The position numbers were made by a program, and so were the translations under genes. From NCBI GenBank assembly GCA_963513935.1, contig OY740768.1, forward strand, positions 21,575,177 through 21,639,176: DNA of 64,000 nucleotides, in the 5' to 3' direction. Of the stretch, positions 1 to 9,044 are shown one piece after another. The notes under the pieces are model-generated. The model saw only the letters and a list, made by a program, of their open reading frames with translations. It was not told the DNA's origin and did no database searches. Origin of the DNA: Aphrophora alni (Eukaryota; Arthropoda; Insecta; Hemiptera; Aphrophoridae). Position 1 is the stretch's first letter; every line of letters starts with the position of its first letter.

Positions 1-896
1 AACTTTTTAAGTTTAGCTATAGGCTGAACACTTTGCTCACTAAGCAGATACGAGTTTAATAATAAAAATTCGTCCAAATTTGAGCCCGTATATTTCATCC
101 AAGACTGTAACAATTTTTGGTTAGTTACAGTATAATTGATACCGTCAAAGGATAGCCCGAAATGAACACATTGTTGAGGTACAGTAGGTAAGGCTTCCTT
201 AAGAAACTCTACAGTGAACAAACCTTGAGCCTTATTGTTTACAGCTTCAAACTGTTTACCTCTGGTTCGTTTAGGCATGATCGGGGGAGGGCCGAACTTT
301 ACATTGTAACTAATGTCGATACAGCACTTTGCCTTTAAGGCCATTCTATATAGAGCTATAGGCCCTCGTATAGGTATAGTTCTCTCTGTGACAACTACAC
401 ATTTGGAAGTGAAAGGTAAGGAGCTTCCATACTGTAACATATTCAAATACGCGTTCATATATCCCACCCCTCCATGGGAGGGGGTGACAGCTGTATTGAA
501 CAAATCGGGGAAAGGTCTAAACCTCGAAATCATATTTTGAGGGTGTCTCACTGTGCCTTTCAACATATGTTCGTTATATATAACAAGTTCAATAGGCACA
601 CCGTTTTTTTCACACTCGCTTAGAAATTTCAACCATATTTCCCTATTGTAAATCCTATCAGCAGAAGTAATCATGAGTATAACTAAAGGTGGTAAGCTTT
701 TACTGTGACCACCCCGCCTTTTATGCCTCCAACATCTTCTATTGAATATATCACCATATCTACCAGATCTACTACAATAATTTCCACAAAACTGTTTTCT
801 GTCCGTATAATACCATGAACATAAATTTGATTTCGGATTATGCAATTTACAAATGTTGGCAAAAGGCCGAATATCATTATACGTGAATATACGCAT
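1..896 (-). CDS. Partial ORF: Cys/His-rich N-terminus plus glycosyltransferase-like body (Polinton accessory gene)
   Basis: Read leftwards from an ATG at 896-894, this frame stays open for 298 codons to the first base of the window, so its 3' end is missing. The ATG overlaps the ATPase stop codon as TAATG, an arrangement typical of compact viral gene blocks and the reason for choosing this start. Residues 16-58 are rich in Cys and His (C16, H19, C26, C37, C41, C55, H58), suggesting a small metal-binding module. From about residue 70 a beta-strand-rich hydrophobic stretch (PPLVILMIT) opens a second domain. Further in, the segment HGGVGYMNAYLNML followed by VVVTERTIPIRGP resembles the conserved Trp/Gly-rich and SExxIP-type motifs of Core-2/I-branching-like glycosyltransferases. 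That assignment is inference from motif shape only. An unassigned Polinton accessory protein is the alternative. The open frame and its context make the gene itself secure. Confidence 0.72.
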   Translation of the reverse strand, partial: MRIFTYNDIRPFANICKLHNPKSNLCSWYYTDRKQFCGNYCSRSGRYGDIFNRRCWRHKRRGGHSKSLPPLVILMITSADRIYNREIWLKFLSECEKNGVPIELVIYNEHMLKGTVRHPQNMISRFRPFPDLFNTAVTPSHGGVGYMNAYLNMLQYGSSLPFTSKCVVVTERTIPIRGPIALYRMALKAKCCIDISYNVKFGPPPIMPKRTRGKQFEAVNNKAQGLFTVEFLKEALPTVPQQCVHFGLSFDGINYTVTNQKLLQSWMKYTGSNLDEFLLLNSYLLSEQSVQPIAKLKK

Positions 897-1585
897 TATA
901 TATCTTTAATAAAACGGTCAAAACCAATTCTGTAACGACCAGTATCTTTTTCACTATCTTTATCTATCACAATAAAACCGTGTTTATTCTCCCAAGCAAT
1001 AGCACAAATATTTCTAAACTCGTCAAATGAAACGTCCGTATTGACGTGATCTTTGTAAATGTGGCGTAAGTTCAGATCATCCTGTTCAAATACTATTAAG
1101 AGGTTTGCATTATCACGAATCAAGTGTTTTGGGATATTACTGTAAGATTGACCTAAATAGAAAGAGTCAATGTTATTATGACGCCCCATAGTAAAATAAG
1201 CACGTATATTGTTATGTTTTTCACAAGCGATATCATCAAATATCATTATAGAATTAGGTTCGGCCTCGTTTGGCGGGATTACGAATTCATTATCAGTGAA
1301 TGGGTAGTATCCGACGTCAGAATTTTCAAGAATCTTTTCCAGGAACTTGTACTTTGGTTGGTGAAGGGATTTTGAAAATATGTAAACATTAGCAAATTTT
1401 AAGCCGTTAGGTTCAAAAAGCAAGTTAAATATAACGTTTGTCTTCCCGCAATTTGATGGTCCGCAAAGTAATGCTCTGATTGTGTTTGGGAGTAATGAGC
1501 TGTGTCTTTTATTTACAGCCTTTTTCTTGAGAAAAGTGTCGAAATTCGTCATATTCATTGAATGTAACGAGTGCTCGACCCTCAT
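896..1585 (-). CDS. Polinton/adintovirus packaging ATPase (A32/FtsK-HerA type)
   Basis: This 229-residue protein carries a P-loop, GPSNCGKT, at residues 42-49 and a Walker B strand ending in DD (IMIFDD) at 113-118. After these comes the block GRHNNIDSFYLGQSY (about 134-148) and the motif IPKHLIRDN, which is the sensor-region signature shared by Polinton, adintovirus and virophage packaging ATPases. In the family the enzyme drives ATP-dependent translocation of element DNA into a preformed capsid. The length fits the family. The frame is intact, with no stop or frameshift. The ATG at 1585 is preceded by a TATA-like TTATATAA at 1625-1632. The stop overlaps the start of the next ORF by one base. 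The presence of this gene says the element descends from a virion-forming ancestor. Confidence 0.9.
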   Translation of the reverse strand: MRVEHSLHSMNMTNFDTFLKKKAVNKRHSSLLPNTIRALLCGPSNCGKTNVIFNLLFEPNGLKFANVYIFSKSLHQPKYKFLEKILENSDVGYYPFTDNEFVIPPNEAEPNSIMIFDDIACEKHNNIRAYFTMGRHNNIDSFYLGQSYSNIPKHLIRDNANLLIVFEQDDLNLRHIYKDHVNTDVSFDEFRNICAIAWENKHGFIVIDKDSEKDTGRYRIGFDRFIKDI

Positions 1586-1624
1586 GATGACGTAATACTG
1601 AAGTTAAATTGATTTGTATGAGCA

Positions 1625-1632
1625 TTATATAA
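1625..1632 (-). promoter_or_regulatory. TATA-like box upstream of the ATPase gene
   Basis: TTATATAA lies about 40 bases upstream of the ATPase ATG in the 88-base gap after the integrase stop. The position suits a promoter for the ATPase and the overlapping downstream ORF. In DNA this AT-rich such a match can easily arise by chance. Confidence 0.25.
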
Positions 1633-1673
1633 GTTTTTTCCAATACTCTACAGTAACCGTAACCTAACCTATC

Positions 1674-2591
1674 CTATTTGACAATTTCCTTTTCACTTAC
1701 CCATGAGTTATGTGTCTGATCAAACCCTAGCCATTTCACAAGGACCTTATCACCCCTTTTCTTTATAACTTTCTCAACAAGATATACATTACCTATTTTT
1801 GATCTATTTAATTCTTCACCATAAAACCCGCCTTTTAAAATTTCCCCCTTCGAGTCTTGTAGAATATAAGTTATAGGTTTTGACGGTACAATAGCGTAAA
1901 CTGAGAAAACCTCGTTTGTCCAATTAGGTAAATAACCTTTAACGAACGTCTTTTTAAATTTGGAAATTCTAACTTTTTCATCTAGTTTAAATTTGGGTAT
2001 AGCTTTTACGGTTTTACGATCTAGTTTTTGTAATAATAGTTTCTCGTGCTTTTTCAATACGTGAGACGGTTTCATTCCTATGGTACTATGCACTGTATTA
2101 TTATATGATTTTAATATTTCTTTTAAAAGGGTTAACCATTCATAGCTGCCCCGAGCTGTAAATTCACACCACATTAGATTTTTTAACGTACGATTTAACC
2201 TTTCGACTATGGAAGCTTTTTTGTCAGAGTATGTATGGTAATGATTAATGTTATATTTTATCATTAACTGTTTCACACGAGTGTTGAAGAATTCTTTCCC
2301 TTGATCGGTTTGCAAATGTTTCATACGATGTTTTTTAAGTATAGGGTCTAAACATTTAGCTACTTCAACGCCTGATTTTGTTTTTAACGGCACAGCAAAA
2401 GCATATTTTGTTAAACAGTTTATCATTGTCAATATATACTTGAACCCTTTATTTTCTCTCGCATAAGGGATCATTTCGACCAAATCAGCCTGATACAGGT
2501 CATTTATACCTTTTAATGTTACATTTCTGGTCGGGTAACGCCTACGGGCTGGTTTATGCAACTCTGCGGCAATAGCCTGTCTTACATTCAT
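1674..2591 (-). CDS. Polinton integrase (DDE/rve type) with C-terminal chromodomain
   Basis: This 305-residue protein is a retroviral-type integrase that in the family inserts the linear element DNA into chromosomes. The catalytic triad is visible: D36 in QADLVEM, D96 in LQTDQGKEFF, and E130 in KASIVERLNRTLK, giving 33 residues between the last two. The motif after E130 is the best-conserved part of Polinton integrases. Residues 268-305 form a chromodomain (LVEKVIKKR, VLVKWLGF, NSWVSEKEI), known in other elements to target integration to marked chromatin. The N-terminus is short: it begins just before LHKPARRRYP, and an in-frame TAA lies 36 bases upstream of the ATG, so the usual N-terminal zinc-binding region is absent or lost. 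The rest of the frame is unbroken. Confidence 0.92.
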   Translation of the reverse strand: MNVRQAIAAELHKPARRRYPTRNVTLKGINDLYQADLVEMIPYARENKGFKYILTMINCLTKYAFAVPLKTKSGVEVAKCLDPILKKHRMKHLQTDQGKEFFNTRVKQLMIKYNINHYHTYSDKKASIVERLNRTLKNLMWCEFTARGSYEWLTLLKEILKSYNNTVHSTIGMKPSHVLKKHEKLLLQKLDRKTVKAIPKFKLDEKVRISKFKKTFVKGYLPNWTNEVFSVYAIVPSKPITYILQDSKGEILKGGFYGEELNRSKIGNVYLVEKVIKKRGDKVLVKWLGFDQTHNSWVSEKEIVK

Positions 2592-2628
2592 TATGTAAAT
2601 GATAGAATTTAGAGAATAGCACAGTTAT

Positions 2629-3027
2629 TTATAAAATACGCATGGTCTTGTATCCATAGGGGACTGTATCATACTCTCCAAATCTCTTTCTTTTAGCACC
2701 TGTTATACTAAATTTTTTCTTTTCATTTATTGTAACAACTTCACGAATAACGGATCTCCTAATTTGATTACCACTTATGTAAATTGGTTCGTTAATGCTG
2801 TCAACATCGTCTTCGGTGTCAACTAATCTTTTTAAACAATCAAAGTTTAGTATCTGCGAATTTCTAAAATTTAGTGTAAAACCTTTAATTTTACAAACCG
2901 TAACGGTCTGACCTGTATTTGTAGAGACTTTGTATCCGTATGTTTTGGGACCTCCCGAGACAAACTCACTGATATATGAATCTGGTCCATATTCTGTAAG
3001 TTCATCGGTCATTTCGCCTAAATTTGT
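2629..3027 (-). pseudogene. C-terminal fragment of Polinton family-B DNA polymerase
   Basis: The frame encodes the end of a protein-primed family-B DNA polymerase. The signature EFVSGGPKTYGYKV, typical of Polinton and related polymerases, is near its beginning, and the end DTVPYGYKTMRIL matches the usual C-terminus, so the 3' end is genuine. An ATG at 3012 gives 127 residues, but similarity continues five codons further upstream (TNLGE) to an in-frame TGA just beyond 3027. The polymerase catalytic motifs, including the DTDS metal-binding site, would lie further upstream and are not seen in any frame. A full family member is many times longer, so this is a remnant left by deletion or rearrangement and cannot polymerise DNA. 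Only 37 bases separate it from the integrase start, as expected in an undisturbed Polinton. Confidence 0.85.
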
Positions 3028-3030
3028 TCA

Positions 3031-4182
3031 TTCTTATGAAATGAAATGTTTTTCTTATGACACCTACCCTAAATTATGAGTTACTCAATGTTTGTCCACA
3101 ATACATTTTACAAAAGTTGGTTCTAGTTTATGTAGCATATACGACAATCAGACATTATTCCAGAACCACTTTTAGGCTATGTACTTGAATTTCAAAATTT
3201 AAATTGAATATCCGAAACCAAACACACAAATTTTTTGACCAATCACACAATTTCTATACATTCATGTGAGAAATAAAAGTTAAAATTTCTTAGACTGTAA
3301 GTACTTTAAATCAAAACTATCCCCAAGATGTAACTCAAGGTTTATTTTTTCATCCACTATATAAATTTCTTTAAATTTTGTGTATAAAAGAACATAAAAA
3401 CAATCCAACACCTCTAATTTATGAATTTTACTTAAATTTTCTTCCCAAAGTGACAGAGCTATAAACCACCTTAACTAATTCAAAATAAAGTGTCATAGGA
3501 TTTATCTTATAAATGAATTTTCGGATAAACTGCCTGTTGAAGTGAGTATATAACCATTTATTTTTAATATAAACAATGGACGTTTACGAGGGAAGATGGA
3601 ATATTGTGAAAACTACATTTAAGACATGTTTTGGAGATTACAGCAAACTCTTTACAATGATTATACTGTATAACTTTTAACTTGTATGATTTATAACTAA
3701 AGTAAACCCTTGTCGCGTTGTTTATAGTCCATCTGATATAAAACAGATATTTTAGTACTCGGTTAGGATTAGTTTTGTAATCGTAAAAATTGTCAGAATT
3801 ACAGAGTTTGTTTGTGTGACCATTGCAAGATGGAGCTGGTTTAGTACTTAAGATGTCCAAACAAATTGTTTTCGGTTTAACTTTGCAAATAAGTTTCCAA
3901 AAGTTTAACTTCGCAAAGACATTATAATTTTCACTCCAAAAGGAATTTGTTTTAATTTGTTTCTACGTTTTAATGCCAGTAGAGTTTTAACGCGGCTATC
4001 ATTTTCTGCGTTTTTACAGGTGCGTTTTGTTTAATATTTTTCAACTTTCGAATTTATTTTATAAAAAGGTTTAAAAGTGTTCTTTTAAAATTAAACTTTT
4101 ACTCGAGGAAATGTTTGGTTAGATGACAGAGCACTTATCACATAACTTTTTGTGCTATATTTAATTAGTACAATTTTACAAC
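3031..4182. other. AT-rich intergenic stretch right of the truncated Polinton
   Basis: No polymerase similarity continues past the junction. The longest frame here is 98 codons on the minus strand (3564-3860); it has no recognisable motif and I do not call it a gene. Confidence 0.5.
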
Positions 4183-4255
4183 GTTTCCGTGGTGTAGCGG
4201 TTATCACGTCTGCCTAACACGCAGAAGGTCCCCAGTTCGATCCTGGGCAGAAACA
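4183..4255 (+). tRNA. tRNA-Val (anticodon AAC)
   Basis: The 73-base cloverleaf folds by eye. The anticodon stem TCTGC/GCAGA encloses the loop CTAACAC, which places AAC at the anticodon. The T-stem CCCAG/CTGGG is perfect around TTCGATC. The D-arm GTGTAGCGGTTATCAC has the usual GG, and the discriminator base is A. The acceptor stem GTTTCCG/CAGAAAC has one C-A mismatch at the sixth pair, where animal tRNA-Val normally has C-G. No CCA is encoded, as expected for a eukaryotic nuclear gene, and the A and B box internal promoters are present. The mismatch leaves open that this copy is decaying. Confidence 0.93.
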
Positions 4256-4260
4256 TTTAC

Positions 4261-4267
4261 TTTTTTT
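4261..4267 (+). terminator. Pol III terminator of the tRNA gene
   Basis: A run of seven T residues begins five bases after the discriminator base, the normal position and form of an RNA polymerase III terminator. Confidence 0.8.
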
Positions 4268-4509
4268 CAATATCTTTTTAAATTTAGAATATATCTGTAG
4301 TAATAATAAATCAATACTAATTATGTTACTGATATACTGACATGATTTGATGAGAACTTTTGGTGTTTTTTCCCTCTCATTTGACGAACTCGCCCTTGAG
4401 ATGTGTGAACGAAATATATAAAATACTAACAGAGTACCTGTCCTTCGTAGGTGGTTTACGAATTGTATAATGGAGTATAGATAATTGAGTGTTGAGGAGT
4501 TTTCAAGGC

Positions 4510-4680
4510 TAGTGGGGCAATGCCTCTGATGGAATTTCTAAATAAAATAGGCCTATGTGTTAACCAGGGACCCTAAGAATATCCATGTACAATTTCAGCT
4601 CAATGGGTCTAGTAGTTTTTACGTGATTGAGTAACACACACCCAGACAGACACCATTAAATGTTTATATAATAGTATAGA
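4510..4680 (-). mobile_element. Helitron 5' terminal region
   Basis: Read on the minus strand, the sequence begins TCTATACTATTATATAAA, a 5' end I recognise from insect Helitrons. The base before TC is A, as expected for insertion between A and T. The following segment, with GGTGTCTGTCTGGGTGTGTG, TACTAGACCCATTGAGCTGA and TAGGCCTA, matches the 5' leader I recall from this type. No matching 3' end (hairpin plus CTRR followed by T) was found further left, so the left limit is approximate and the copy looks 3'-truncated. It encodes nothing. Confidence 0.62.
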
Positions 4681-4869
4681 TGTTTTATCTCAACCTCTAC
4701 TTTACGTATAAAAATGTTTCCGTCGGTTTATAACTCCGTATGTACAGTGTGTCAACGAACTGCTTTCGAAATTAAAGTATATTTCAAAACGTGCAAAAAT
4801 GTAATTCATTTTTTAAATGTATGTCTTCTGCTACGTTTACATTTTTAATAGTTTTCATTACGTAGGTTT

Positions 4870-4872
<3 letters not shown>

Positions 4873-4929
<57 letters not shown>
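4873..4929. repeat. (AT)n microsatellite
   Basis: An uninterrupted AT dinucleotide array of 57 bases. Confidence 0.97.
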
Positions 4930-4932
<3 letters not shown>

Positions 4933-6666
4933 CTAGTCTTCACCTGTTAAATAATAGGGACAGAGTCGAAAAAGAACAAGAGTTGATTAAGAGAGACCTG
5001 ACAGGAAACATGAATGAGACGTATCTAACTCAAGACTAGATGAAGGGAGGTGTATAATCAGCTAGGTACCTTGGAATTGTCCTATTTACTTTATGTGAAT
5101 CAGTAATTTGTCTTATATTCTATTTTTATTTTTTCTGTCATGTATTTTGTTTCATTTTTGGATTTCAAAATTTTCTGGGGCTCAGCTTCAGTAGAACACC
5201 TTTGAGCATTTGAGCGCTACTACTGTACACACAAATTCATATCCTTTGTAGACGGGTTTGTTAATTCTATACGATGTTTTTTACTCGCATAATAGCGCGT
5301 CCGTACTGCATTAAAATACACAACTAACATTAAACAGACATTAAACAATGTATTGAGTATTTTTCTGGTGACATGTAGAAGAATAACCTAATATTAATTT
5401 TTTAATTATCATTATTATTTTTCATTTTCTTTTTACATCTCAAAAACACATAATAAACACACGAATAAAAAAACCCTTGCCTTAAAATACGTTTTAAGAA
5501 AATAGTTATGTTTAAGAAAGCATACTTGTTATAATATAAACTAGACCTCTGTTGAAAAAACAATCAAAAACATATTAAACGAATGCTAATGTACAAAGAA
5601 AATGTACAAAGAAAATGTACCTCATTTAGGACTTATTATTCTTGTTTTGAGGCTACCCTTCCTTAATTTCTCATTATTATTTAAAGAGTTGACAAAAACT
5701 GACGATTGAAACTTAAATACGATTTCACAAAACAATAGCTATGGAGACTATAGGGGGAAAGCTTATAAATGTCATGTCTATTTATGTTAGACCAATGCAA
5801 TGCACTTACATGTGAACAGATGTCTGTTTGTATGCTGGTAAGCGGATATTTATTTTTGCAAGGCCCCCCCACTATGCAATTTATTGCATACGAGCATATG
5901 TGCAATATATATGTAGGGTTAGTCTAATTTGAACTACCGAGAGGAACAACTGTACCACGATGTACGTTGACAACTTTATAGGGACGTTTGTTCCACGTAA
6001 GTAAATTATTATTTTTGGTGTTATATTATTACAAAAGTGTTTTTATTTTTCGTTATAAACATTTACAGATTCAGAAGTGGAATTATTATTATTTGGTGTT
6101 ACTTTTATTGATGTTATGTTTTCAATTGTCGTAGCAAACATTTATGATTTCAGGAGTTGTTTATTATTTTTTGGTGCTAATATTTTTATTCTTAATATTA
6201 TAAATTAATTCATTTGACTGACCAAATCTGTAATTATTTCTCTATATCAACATTTGATATTTTTGTTTTTGTTATTTGTCATTAAAAAATTGAACAAAAT
6301 TTAAACTGATTAAATTGATTAATTTTTTTAACAAATAGAATTTATATATTTTAAATATAAATTAATGGATTAAATGAAGCTGCGACGAATCAAATTATCC
6401 TGTAATTTACCAATGTAAATGTTAATATAAAAAACTGTTATAAACAGTCAAAGTAGTTGACTGTCAATTTGAATTGAACTGTAATAATAATAATAATGTA
6501 TTTCTTCTTTTGTTACTAACGAAATACTTACAAAATTGATTCAATTAAGTTTTCGGAGAAATTCCGCTGTTTTATACAACATTTGTTCGATTTAGATACG
6601 TGACTTCTCGAATTCTTTTTAAAATTTCTCATTCTGTTTCTTTAACAGAAACCTTTAGATGAGTTT

Positions 6667-6670
<4 letters not shown>

Positions 6671-6729
<59 letters not shown>
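6671..6729. repeat. (TA)n microsatellite
   Basis: An uninterrupted TA dinucleotide array of 59 bases. Confidence 0.97.
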
Positions 6730-6732
<3 letters not shown>

Positions 6733-7731
6733 GGCCTGAACTACTGTAGATATACTGAGCTTACATCTCGCCGGAATAAAGGATCATTTGTTAGTTTACG
6801 TTACTCTATTTATAGGGCCTACCATATAAAATGTCTCTGAAAAATGTAAATTTTATATATTTTGAATATTATTCTATTTTCATGGCTCAATTTATATTGA
6901 ATTTGTAATATATTGATGCTATGCGTCAATTATATACTTATGGATTTGGATTTGTAAAAATGTCTGCGACCTGTTGTTTGAATAGATTTTTGAATTAGCT
7001 ACATACTTCTGGTGTGTTATATTCAAATTGAACGACATTTATGAATATCAAAATGCTAGACTTTAAAACATATTTACAAATTATCAACTCAAACATTCGT
7101 TATAAGACTAAAATTAACAAATCTGAGAATGTTCTTAATATCATCTCTACAGCCAAATCAGCTGAACTGATTTCCATGTTGTTTTTACTAATCTCTTTCT
7201 TTAGCATTCTTGTTGCAGTCATTAAAACTTTAAAAAATTTAGTATATTTTTTTAAAAACCCTAAAACGTTCTCCTCCACCAAAACGTATTTAAAAACAAA
7301 AACAATATTTACAGGGAATACATACATGATATTATTGCACGTACGTGACAGTTTGAATCCATATTACATTCCCTTGTTTAATTATTGTCACGTTTAAAAT
7401 GTTCCACACCCATAGCCTACAAATTCGAGAAAGAGAGGCGTTGAGCGTTTAAATTTAGGTCTTTATAATAATTTGTCAAAGTAACCATACCCCCAACGAA
7501 TTTACCGTCCATTACTCTTACCTTACAAATTTAAAATTAGGCTAAGTACAGAGTTGCAACTTGAACGTTGTAACTTAGCAAATAGTAGTTTTTAAAAATA
7601 TTCTATTTCCTCCGAAAACATTACAGACAAAATTTATTCACATTCCGATTTGATTAAATATTGCTACGGCTTTACATTTACATTGCACATAGTCTTCGTT
7701 AAGCTAATAAAGAGGTTGGGTTAGAGGCCAA

Positions 7732-8340
7732 GTGACGTAGTATTGTGACGTAGTGTTGCGATGTAGTATTGCAGCGTGGTATTGTGACGTAGTATTGTGT
7801 TTATAGGTGGGTTATCTCTTAATTTTAGTTAGTCTTCATCGAACTTTCGAAGAGGAAAGATCTCTGGTGAGTTACAAATTTTGTTTGACGTAGTATTGCG
7901 ACGTAGTATTGTGACGTAGTATTGTGACGTAGTATTATGACGTAGTATTGCGACGTAGTATTGTGACGTAGTATTGTGACGTAGTATTGTGACGTAGTAT
8001 TGTGACGTAGTATTGTGACGTAGTGTTGTGACGTAGTATTGTGATGTAGTATTGTGACGTAGTATTGTGTTTATAGGTGGGTTATCTCTTAATTTTAGTT
8101 AGTCTTCATCGAACTTTCGAAGAGGAAAGATCTCTGGTGAGTTACAAATTTTGTTTGACGTAGTATTGCGACGTAGTATTGTGACGTAGTATTGTGACGT
8201 AGTATTATGACGTAGTATTGCGACGTAGTATTGTGACGTAGTATTGTGATGTAGTATTGTGACGTAGTATTGTGACGTAGTATTGTGACGTAGTGTTGTG
8301 ACGTAGTATTGTGATGTAGTATTGTGACGTAGTATTGTGC
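7732..8340 (+). repeat. 13-bp TGACGTAG-type minisatellite nested in 270-bp units
   Basis: The 13-base unit GTGACGTAGTATT is repeated head to tail in three blocks: 7732-7800 (about 5 units), 7886-8070 (about 14) and 8156-8340 (about 14). A spacer of about 85 bases that begins TTATAGGTGGGTTATC separates the blocks, giving a higher-order period of 270-271. Blocks two and three share the same internal variants (GCGACG, ATGACG, GTGATG, GTGTTG in the same order) and differ at one visible base, so the 270-bp unit was duplicated recently. Each unit carries a TGACG half-site for bZIP factors of the CREB/ATF type. Whether they bind is unknown. Confidence 0.93.
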
Positions 8341-8572
8341 TTTATAGGTGGGTTATCTCTTAATTTTAGTTAGTCTTCGTCGAACTTTCGAAGGGGTAAG
8401 ATCTCTGGTAGGTTACAAATTTTGTTTGATGTACTATTATGTATTGTAATATTGTGTGATGTAGGGGTTCAAAATTCCCCTCTTAGATGTCTATCGCCTT
8501 GTCGTGGTGAGAGGGCTTTAAACAAATTTGATAGACGGTGCTTTGAACTTTCTATTTTCTTATACCTGTCTC

Positions 8573-8619
8573 GTAATTTCTTCTGCGAAGAAGACCACGT
8601 TCTTCACAGAAGAAATTAC
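8573..8619. repeat. 20-bp inverted repeat (hairpin)
   Basis: GTAATTTCTTCTGCGAAGAA and its reverse complement with one mismatch flank the 7-base loop GACCACG. It lies between the third and fourth copies of the surrounding module. Confidence 0.85.
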
Positions 8620-8961
8620 AAGCAGAGTAGCGTATCCCTTATAGGTTAGTCAATCTCTTAATTTTAGTTAGTCTTCGTCGAGATGTCGAGGTGGACGGAT
8701 CTCTGGTAGGTTACAATTTTGTTTGATGTACTATTATGTATTGTAATATTGTGTGATGTAGGGGTTAGGTGACGTAGCATAATAACATAGAGTAATTCCC
8801 CCAATGACGTCATTTCCAGTGACGACGTTGTGGCGTCTTTTTTGAGACGTCATAATGACGTTACTAGAGCTGACGTCTATCTGTGCCCAGGTGTCCCATA
8901 GCGCTATGTGACGTCAATCTGTACTCAGGTGTCCCATAGCGCTATGCGACATCAATCTGTA

Positions 8962-8995
8962 CTCAGGTGCCCCATAATGCTATGGGACACCTGAG
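8962..8995. repeat. 15-bp hairpin
   Basis: CTCAGGTGCCCCATA and its reverse complement with one mismatch flank a 4-base loop, ending one base before the next palindrome. Confidence 0.85.
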
Positions 8996-8996
8996 G

Positions 8997-9044
8997 TACA
9001 AAAGCCATTAAGCCCCTGACGTCAGGGGCCTAATGGCTTTTGTA
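8997..9044. repeat. 48-bp near-perfect palindrome centred on TGACGTCA
   Basis: The arms meet at the centre of CCCCTGACGTCAGGGG and extend symmetrically through CATTA/TAATG to TACAAAAGCC/GGCTTTTGTA. Of 24 base pairs 23 match; only positions 9011 and 9030 do not pair. There is no spacer, so it could extrude as a cruciform or fold as one long hairpin in RNA. Confidence 0.93.

Larger units (their letters stand above)
1..3030 (-). mobile_element. Polinton/Maverick (adintovirus-like) element, right-hand part
   Basis: Four minus-strand reading frames lie almost end to end: a family-B DNA polymerase C-terminus, a retroviral-type integrase with chromodomain, an A32/FtsK-like packaging ATPase, and a further ORF open to the window edge. 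This gene combination is diagnostic of Polintons/Mavericks and the related adintoviruses. The spacing is tight: 37 bp between polymerase and integrase, 82 bp between integrase and ATPase, and a one-base overlap between ATPase and the last ORF. Right of about 3030 the polymerase similarity stops and no coding remains, so the element is truncated or rearranged there; no terminal inverted repeat was recognised. Its left part, where capsid and protease genes would be expected, lies outside the window. The integrase and ATPase frames are undamaged, which suggests a relatively young or selected insertion. Confidence 0.88.
4681..7731. other. AT-rich intergenic stretch with two (AT)n arrays
   Basis: Apart from the two dinucleotide arrays annotated separately, I see no RNA gene or transposon signature. 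The 118-codon frame at 7041-7397 has one hydrophobic segment but no family motif and is treated as chance. Confidence 0.5.

Noticed and set aside
313..877. Short frames at 313-540 (plus) and 683-877 (minus)
   Set aside because: They are shadows of the longer minus-strand frame that is open from 896 to the window edge.
3564..3860. 98-codon minus-strand frame next to the Polinton
   Set aside because: No recognisable motif, atypical composition for a viral gene, and no continuity with the Polinton block.
7041..7397. 118-codon plus-strand frame with a hydrophobic segment
   Set aside because: AT-rich DNA readily yields Phe/Leu/Ile-rich frames; no family motif, and an overlapping minus-strand frame of similar quality exists.
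7732..8340. CRISPR-like array
   Set aside because: The 13-bp units are contiguous without unique spacers and the genome is eukaryotic.
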